This document shows positions 33,587-36,336 of a stretch of 36,336 bases of DNA, piece by piece (position 1 is the first letter of the stretch; every line of letters starts with the position of its first letter). The notes under the pieces were generated by a model. The model saw only the letters and a list, made by a program, of their open reading frames with translations, did no database searches and was not told where the DNA came from. Source of the stretch: Myxococcales bacterium (GTDB taxonomy: Bacteria; Myxococcota_A; UBA9042); contig SHZF01000045.1 in the NCBI GenBank assembly GCA_009692425.1, forward strand, positions 1 through 36,336. The letters are read 5' to 3'. The position numbers and the translations under genes are program-made.

Positions 33587-33628
33587 TGATTACGCACAGG
33601 TGACTACGCACAGGTGACTACGCACAGG
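33587..33628 (+). repeat. 14-bp tandem repeat (three units) at the radical SAM start codon
   Basis: Three units of TGACTACGCACAGG (the first is TGATTACGCACAGG) run from 33587 to 33628 and are followed by TGAGC and the ATG at 33634. Each unit carries CACAGG followed by TGA, so a weak ribosome-binding core and a stop codon recur every 14 bases. Confidence 0.9.
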
Positions 33629-33633
33629 TGAGC

Positions 33634-34608
33634 ATGCGCTGGCTTGAGATTTCTCCTGGATTCTCTTGCAATTGCCGTTGCATCGGCTGCCATTCGTGCA
33701 GCCCCGCCGCCAGCGATCAGATGCCAACCGAAGACGTGCTGCGCTGGCTCCAATCCGGCCGTCGCAGTGGTGCGCGGCACCTGTGGCTGTCGGGCGGCGA
33801 GCCGACCCTGCGCAAGGACTTCCTCCAGATGCTGCGCGCCGCGCGCCACCTCGGATACGAACGGATCAAGGTCCAGTCGAACGGGATGCTTTTCGCGTAT
33901 CCCGAATTCGCCGCGCGCGCCGTGCAGGCCGGCATGACCGAGGTGAACCTCCTGCTCAAGAGCCTCGATCCGAAGGTCCACGACGGCCTGAATCGCACAC
34001 CGGGGTCGCACGCCGCGCTGACCCGGGGCCTCGACGTGCTGCGCCCGCTGCCAGTGCGACTCGAGGGCGACTTCTTGATGACGACGCGCAACTGGCAGGA
34101 ATTGCCGGCCATCGTCGCTCACTATGCAGAACTCGGACTGGTGCACTTCAACATCTGGCTGTTTTCACTGGTGGATCAGGGAGACGCCGACCTGCGCCGC
34201 CTGGTGCCGCGCCTGTCGGAGTGTCGGCCCGCCATGCTCGAAGCGCTCGCCGTTGCGAAGGCCCACGGCGTCACGTTGTGCTCGCTCAACACGCCCCATT
34301 GCACCCTGCCACCCGAAGCCTGGGAGATGCAGTTCGATTCCGCCGGGATGGAGTTGCTTGTCGTCAATCCGGGCGGGCGTGCCTTCATGCTCGAGACATC
34401 GAGCATCGAGCAAGGGACATTCGTGGCGGCGTGCGAGGGGTGCGCGGTGCGGACGTTCTGCCATGGAATGCGCAGCGATTACATAGCTGTCTACGGCGAC
34501 GGGGAGTTGCGTGCGGTGCGACCGGACGAACTCGCGGGGTTCGAACCGCGCGGCTCGGTGCTCGACATCGGGCCCGTGGGGCGGGCGCCACCAGCCGGCG
34601 CGCGTTGA
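33634..34608 (+). CDS. Radical SAM protein with C-terminal Cys cluster
   Basis: 324 residues from the ATG at 33634; a GTG two codons upstream in frame is also possible. The cluster motif is Cys12-x3-Cys16-x2-Cys19 within FSCNCRCIGCHSC, so there are extra Cys at 14 and 22. The SAM-binding segment is LWLSGGEPTLRKDF, followed by KVQSNGML and NLLLKSLDPKVHDGLN. The C-terminal part has Cys267-x2-Cys270-x5-Cys276 (CEGCAVRTFCHG) followed by DYIAVYGDGEL, which suggests an auxiliary cluster or metal site. The substrate is unknown. The neighbours are a Ser/Thr kinase upstream and a Cys-rich lipoprotein downstream. A stem-loop (34600-34629) spans its stop codon. Confidence 0.9.
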   Translation: MRWLEISPGFSCNCRCIGCHSCSPAASDQMPTEDVLRWLQSGRRSGARHLWLSGGEPTLRKDFLQMLRAARHLGYERIKVQSNGMLFAYPEFAARAVQAGMTEVNLLLKSLDPKVHDGLNRTPGSHAALTRGLDVLRPLPVRLEGDFLMTTRNWQELPAIVAHYAELGLVHFNIWLFSLVDQGDADLRRLVPRLSECRPAMLEALAVAKAHGVTLCSLNTPHCTLPPEAWEMQFDSAGMELLVVNPGGRAFMLETSSIEQGTFVAACEGCAVRTFCHGMRSDYIAVYGDGELRAVRPDELAGFEPRGSVLDIGPVGRAPPAGAR

Positions 34609-34629
34609 TCAGCGGATCAGCTGACGCGC
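34600..34629 (+). terminator. Stem-loop spanning the radical SAM stop codon
   Basis: GCGCGT (34600-34605) pairs with ACGCGC (34624-34629), and TGATC (34606-34610) with GATCA (34615-34619), with loop AGCG and a four-base bulge. There is no T-run, so if it ends transcription it is not a standard intrinsic terminator. It abuts the next promoter. Confidence 0.4.
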
Positions 34630-34630
34630 A

Positions 34631-34659
34631 TTGAGCCCGCCACCGGGCAAGCGTATCCT
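34631..34659 (+). promoter_or_regulatory. Promoter of the CGDGxC-repeat lipoprotein gene
   Basis: TTGAGC (34631-34636), a 17-nt spacer and TATCCT (34654-34659), 47 bases before the ATG. The -10 is identical to that of the cupredoxin lipoprotein at 522-527. Confidence 0.55.
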
Positions 34660-34706
34660 CCGCGTTCGCGCGCGCCTCCGGGCAGGCCGCGCCGGCGGAG
34701 ATCTCG

Positions 34707-36026
34707 ATGAATCGTTTCGGCTGGCTGTTGGCGTGCGTCGTGGCGGCGGCGTGCAGTTCCGCCCCTCCCAGCGGCGGCGGATTCGCGCCGGGACCGAGCG
34801 GAGCCGATGGGACAGCCCCAGCGGATGGGGCATCGGCGGCCGACGGGGCGAAAGCCACCGCAGACGCTGCGGGCGTGCCGGCCGATGGCGACGTGGCAGG
34901 CCCGGCCGATGCGAGTACCTCCAACGACGGGGCCGAAGCCGGCGGGTCGGCGGACGCGATCGATGCGGCACCCTTGGCGGACGCGACTGCGGGCGACGGG
35001 ACCAGCGGCGTGGACGGCACCACCGATGCCGTCAAGGGCGGCGGCGGGCTGGACGCGACGAAAGTGGACATCGTTCCTTCCGACGCGAAGCCCGGCGACT
35101 CCGCGGTGGGCGACGCGAAGCCCGGCGACTCCGCGGTGGGCGACGCGAAGCCCGGCGACTCTGCGGTGGGCGACGCGAAGCCCGGCGACTCTGCGGTGGG
35201 CGACGCGAAGCCCGACACGGCGCCCGGCAAGTGGCCATTCAGTTGCGGCAACGGCAACTGCGATTGGGGTGAGAACGAGTTGAGTTGCCTGGCGGACTGC
35301 GTCGCCACGTGCGGCGACGGCGACTGCAACGTGACCGAAGACGGTAAATCGTGCCCGACAGACTGCGACCCCGACTGTGGCGACACGACCTGCGACGAAG
35401 CTAACGGCGAAGACTCGTGGAACTGCCCGAAAGACTGCCCGGACCCGTGCGGCGACCAGTTGTGCGACCTACTCGACGAGGACTCGTTCAGCTGCCCGGC
35501 CGACTGCCCCGACCCGTGCGGCGACGGAGTGTGCGACTACGACGACGGCGAGGACTTCGACTACTGCCCGGTCGACTGTCCCGACCTGTGCGGGAACGGC
35601 AACTGCGACGCGGACAAGAACGAAGACTTCAACGCGTGCCCCATGGACTGCCCCGATCCCTGCGGCGATGGCGTGTGCGATCCGGGCGATTTCGAGGACT
35701 TCGCCAATTGTCCGAAGGATTGCCCGGACCCGTGCGGAGACGGGCAGTGCGACCTCAGCGACGGGGAGGATTTCGCGACCTGCCCGAAGGATTGTCCGGG
35801 CGTGTGCGGCGACACGAAGTGCGAAGCGAAGTTCGGTGAGGACTGCGTCAGCTGCGACAAGGACTGCGGCGTGTGCCTGCCTGGCTGCACAAAATCGAAC
35901 GACCCCACATGCGGCGGCTGCGCCTGCGAGAAATGCGTGTGTGCCATGGACGACTACTGCTGCACGACCGCGTGGGACATCGTCTGCGTCGATGAATGCA
36001 AGGACAAATGCGGCAGCTGCAAGTAG
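34707..36026 (+). CDS. Lipoprotein with acidic stalk, 10-residue repeats and nine CGDGxC modules
   Basis: 439 residues; ATG at 34707 with GGAG seven bases upstream. The lipobox is AAAC (VVAAAC). The stalk (residues ~20-175) is Ala/Asp/Gly-rich and includes four copies of GDAKPGDSAV. From about residue 180 there are nine modules of 22-24 residues of the form CGDGxCDxxxxEDxxxCPxDCPDP (shown as pattern), each with four Cys and an acidic patch that could bind calcium. The end, CVCAMDDYCCTTAWDIVC and CKDKCGSC, is a further Cys-rich cap seen in exported proteins of related bacteria as I recall. It is probably surface-exposed and disulfide-stabilised; binding partner unknown. It has its own promoter and is followed by the repeat element at 36034. 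Confidence 0.88.
   Translation: MNRFGWLLACVVAAACSSAPPSGGGFAPGPSGADGTAPADGASAADGAKATADAAGVPADGDVAGPADASTSNDGAEAGGSADAIDAAPLADATAGDGTSGVDGTTDAVKGGGGLDATKVDIVPSDAKPGDSAVGDAKPGDSAVGDAKPGDSAVGDAKPGDSAVGDAKPDTAPGKWPFSCGNGNCDWGENELSCLADCVATCGDGDCNVTEDGKSCPTDCDPDCGDTTCDEANGEDSWNCPKDCPDPCGDQLCDLLDEDSFSCPADCPDPCGDGVCDYDDGEDFDYCPVDCPDLCGNGNCDADKNEDFNACPMDCPDPCGDGVCDPGDFEDFANCPKDCPDPCGDGQCDLSDGEDFATCPKDCPGVCGDTKCEAKFGEDCVSCDKDCGVCLPGCTKSNDPTCGGCACEKCVCAMDDYCCTTAWDIVCVDECKDKCGSCK
35082..35214 (+). repeat. 30-bp in-frame tandem repeat (four units plus a partial)
   Basis: Units begin GACGCGAAGCCCGGCGACTC and repeat every 30 bases at 35082, 35112, 35142 and 35172, with a partial unit from 35202. Units 1-2 and 3-4 differ by a single silent base, showing recent duplication. 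They encode DAKPGDSAVG. Confidence 0.93.
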
Positions 36027-36033
36027 TCGGTTG

Positions 36034-36125
36034 TACCAAAGCCCGCCGAATCGGATCGAGAGTTCGTGACTGACGCCGACTCGCGGCAACGGCAAAAGGA
36101 GCGACTTCTTTCAGTCGCCGTCCTT
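36034..36125. repeat. Diverged relative of the 162-bp miniature element
   Basis: The first 27 bases (36034-36060, beginning TACCAAAGCCCGCCGAATCG) are identical to 11176-11202. Beyond that the two copies still align with gaps (shared GGCAA and AAGG blocks) up to a central hairpin. Here the hairpin is GCGACT TCTTTC AGTCGC (36101-36118), unrelated in sequence to the one at 11249-11263 but in the same place. I see no matching right end before purB. It begins eight bases after the lipoprotein stop codon. The right boundary given is approximate. Confidence 0.65.
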
Positions 36126-36282
36126 ACTCGACGTCGGGCCGACCGAACACCGCACTCTCGTCCCATGTCCAGCCGGCACGCTCCGCCGCCGCCTGTTGCC
36201 AAACCGTCGCTTGCCGCCCGCGCGGCTCCTCGCCACACTCCGCGCCCTTCCGGCCGCCCCGTCGTCCGGCGCGCAGCCCCCG

Positions 36283-36336
36283 ATGCACCCGCGCTACAGC
36301 CGCCCCGAGATGACCGCCCTGTGGACCGACGCGGCT
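36283..36336 (+). CDS. purB: Adenylosuccinate lyase, N-terminal 18 codons (cut by window end)
   Basis: Only MHPRYSRPEMTALWTDAA is visible, running off the window edge. The pattern xxPRYSRPEMxALWxDxA is the conserved start of bacterial PurB, which cleaves SAICAR and adenylosuccinate in purine synthesis. ATG at 36283; the ribosome-binding site is poor. A weak promoter-like pair, TTGCCG then CACACT 17 nt later, lies upstream around 36210-36240. Confidence 0.82.
   Translation, partial: MHPRYSRPEMTALWTDAA

Overview
The window is about 36 kb of very GC-rich chromosomal DNA with dense genes on both strands and many short or overlapping gene junctions. Four secreted lipoproteins combine Asp/Ala/Pro low-complexity stalks with Cys-rich domains, one of them carrying CGDGxC repeats. 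There are also several eukaryotic-type Ser/Thr kinases, one with an HRDVSPxN catalytic loop, and a giant kinase fused to a sigma-54 activator. This mix points to a deltaproteobacterial (Myxococcota or Bradymonadota-like) organism. That assignment rests on gene style, not on a marker gene. I saw no rRNA, tRNA or CRISPR array.

Layout. 1-639: no gene seen, but a good promoter. 640-2190: copper-site lipoprotein. 2314-3756 (-): glmU, divergent from ilvE (3898-4860) and a KOW-domain protein. 6316-7185 (-): galU. 7335-8288: secreted DUF2225-like protein, whose 3' end overlaps the minus-strand unit HEAT protein, greA, tsaE. 10364-11116: lytic transglycosylase, followed by a 162-bp miniature element with terminal inverted repeats and then rpoZ (-). 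11794-13728: membrane-anchored Ser/Thr kinase, ending in a 17-bp minisatellite that leads into a metzincin-like lipoprotein. 16140-19754: a tightly coupled three-gene operon (UbiA-type prenyltransferase, radical SAM/SPASM-like enzyme, polytopic GT-C-like protein) that I cannot match to a known pathway. 19714-20961 (-): lipoprotein-like hypothetical. 21066-23311: purE, purK, thpR. 23329-25410 (-): CHAP peptidoglycan hydrolase and a Cys-rich lipoprotein. 25541-26779: cinA. 26798-27217 (-): small lipoprotein. 27301-34608: signalling region with the 1713-residue kinase/TPR/GAF/sigma-54 activator, a second Ser/Thr kinase and a second radical SAM protein. 34707-36026: lipoprotein with nine CGDGxC modules. 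36034 onward: a diverged relative of the miniature element, then the first 18 codons of purB.

Housekeeping genes (glmU, galU, greA, rpoZ, tsaE, purEK, purB, ilvE, cinA) are interleaved with envelope and signalling genes. Several candidate promoters have the form TTG(A/C)nn, 16-18 nt, TAnnnT at sensible distances from starts. The most promising candidates for undescribed biology are the UbiA/radical SAM/GT operon, the giant kinase-activator with its companion kinase, the Cys/His-module cupredoxin lipoprotein, and the miniature element family. A tendency for short tandem repeats to sit directly at start codons (3859-3893, 13711-13829, 33587-33628) is also worth following.
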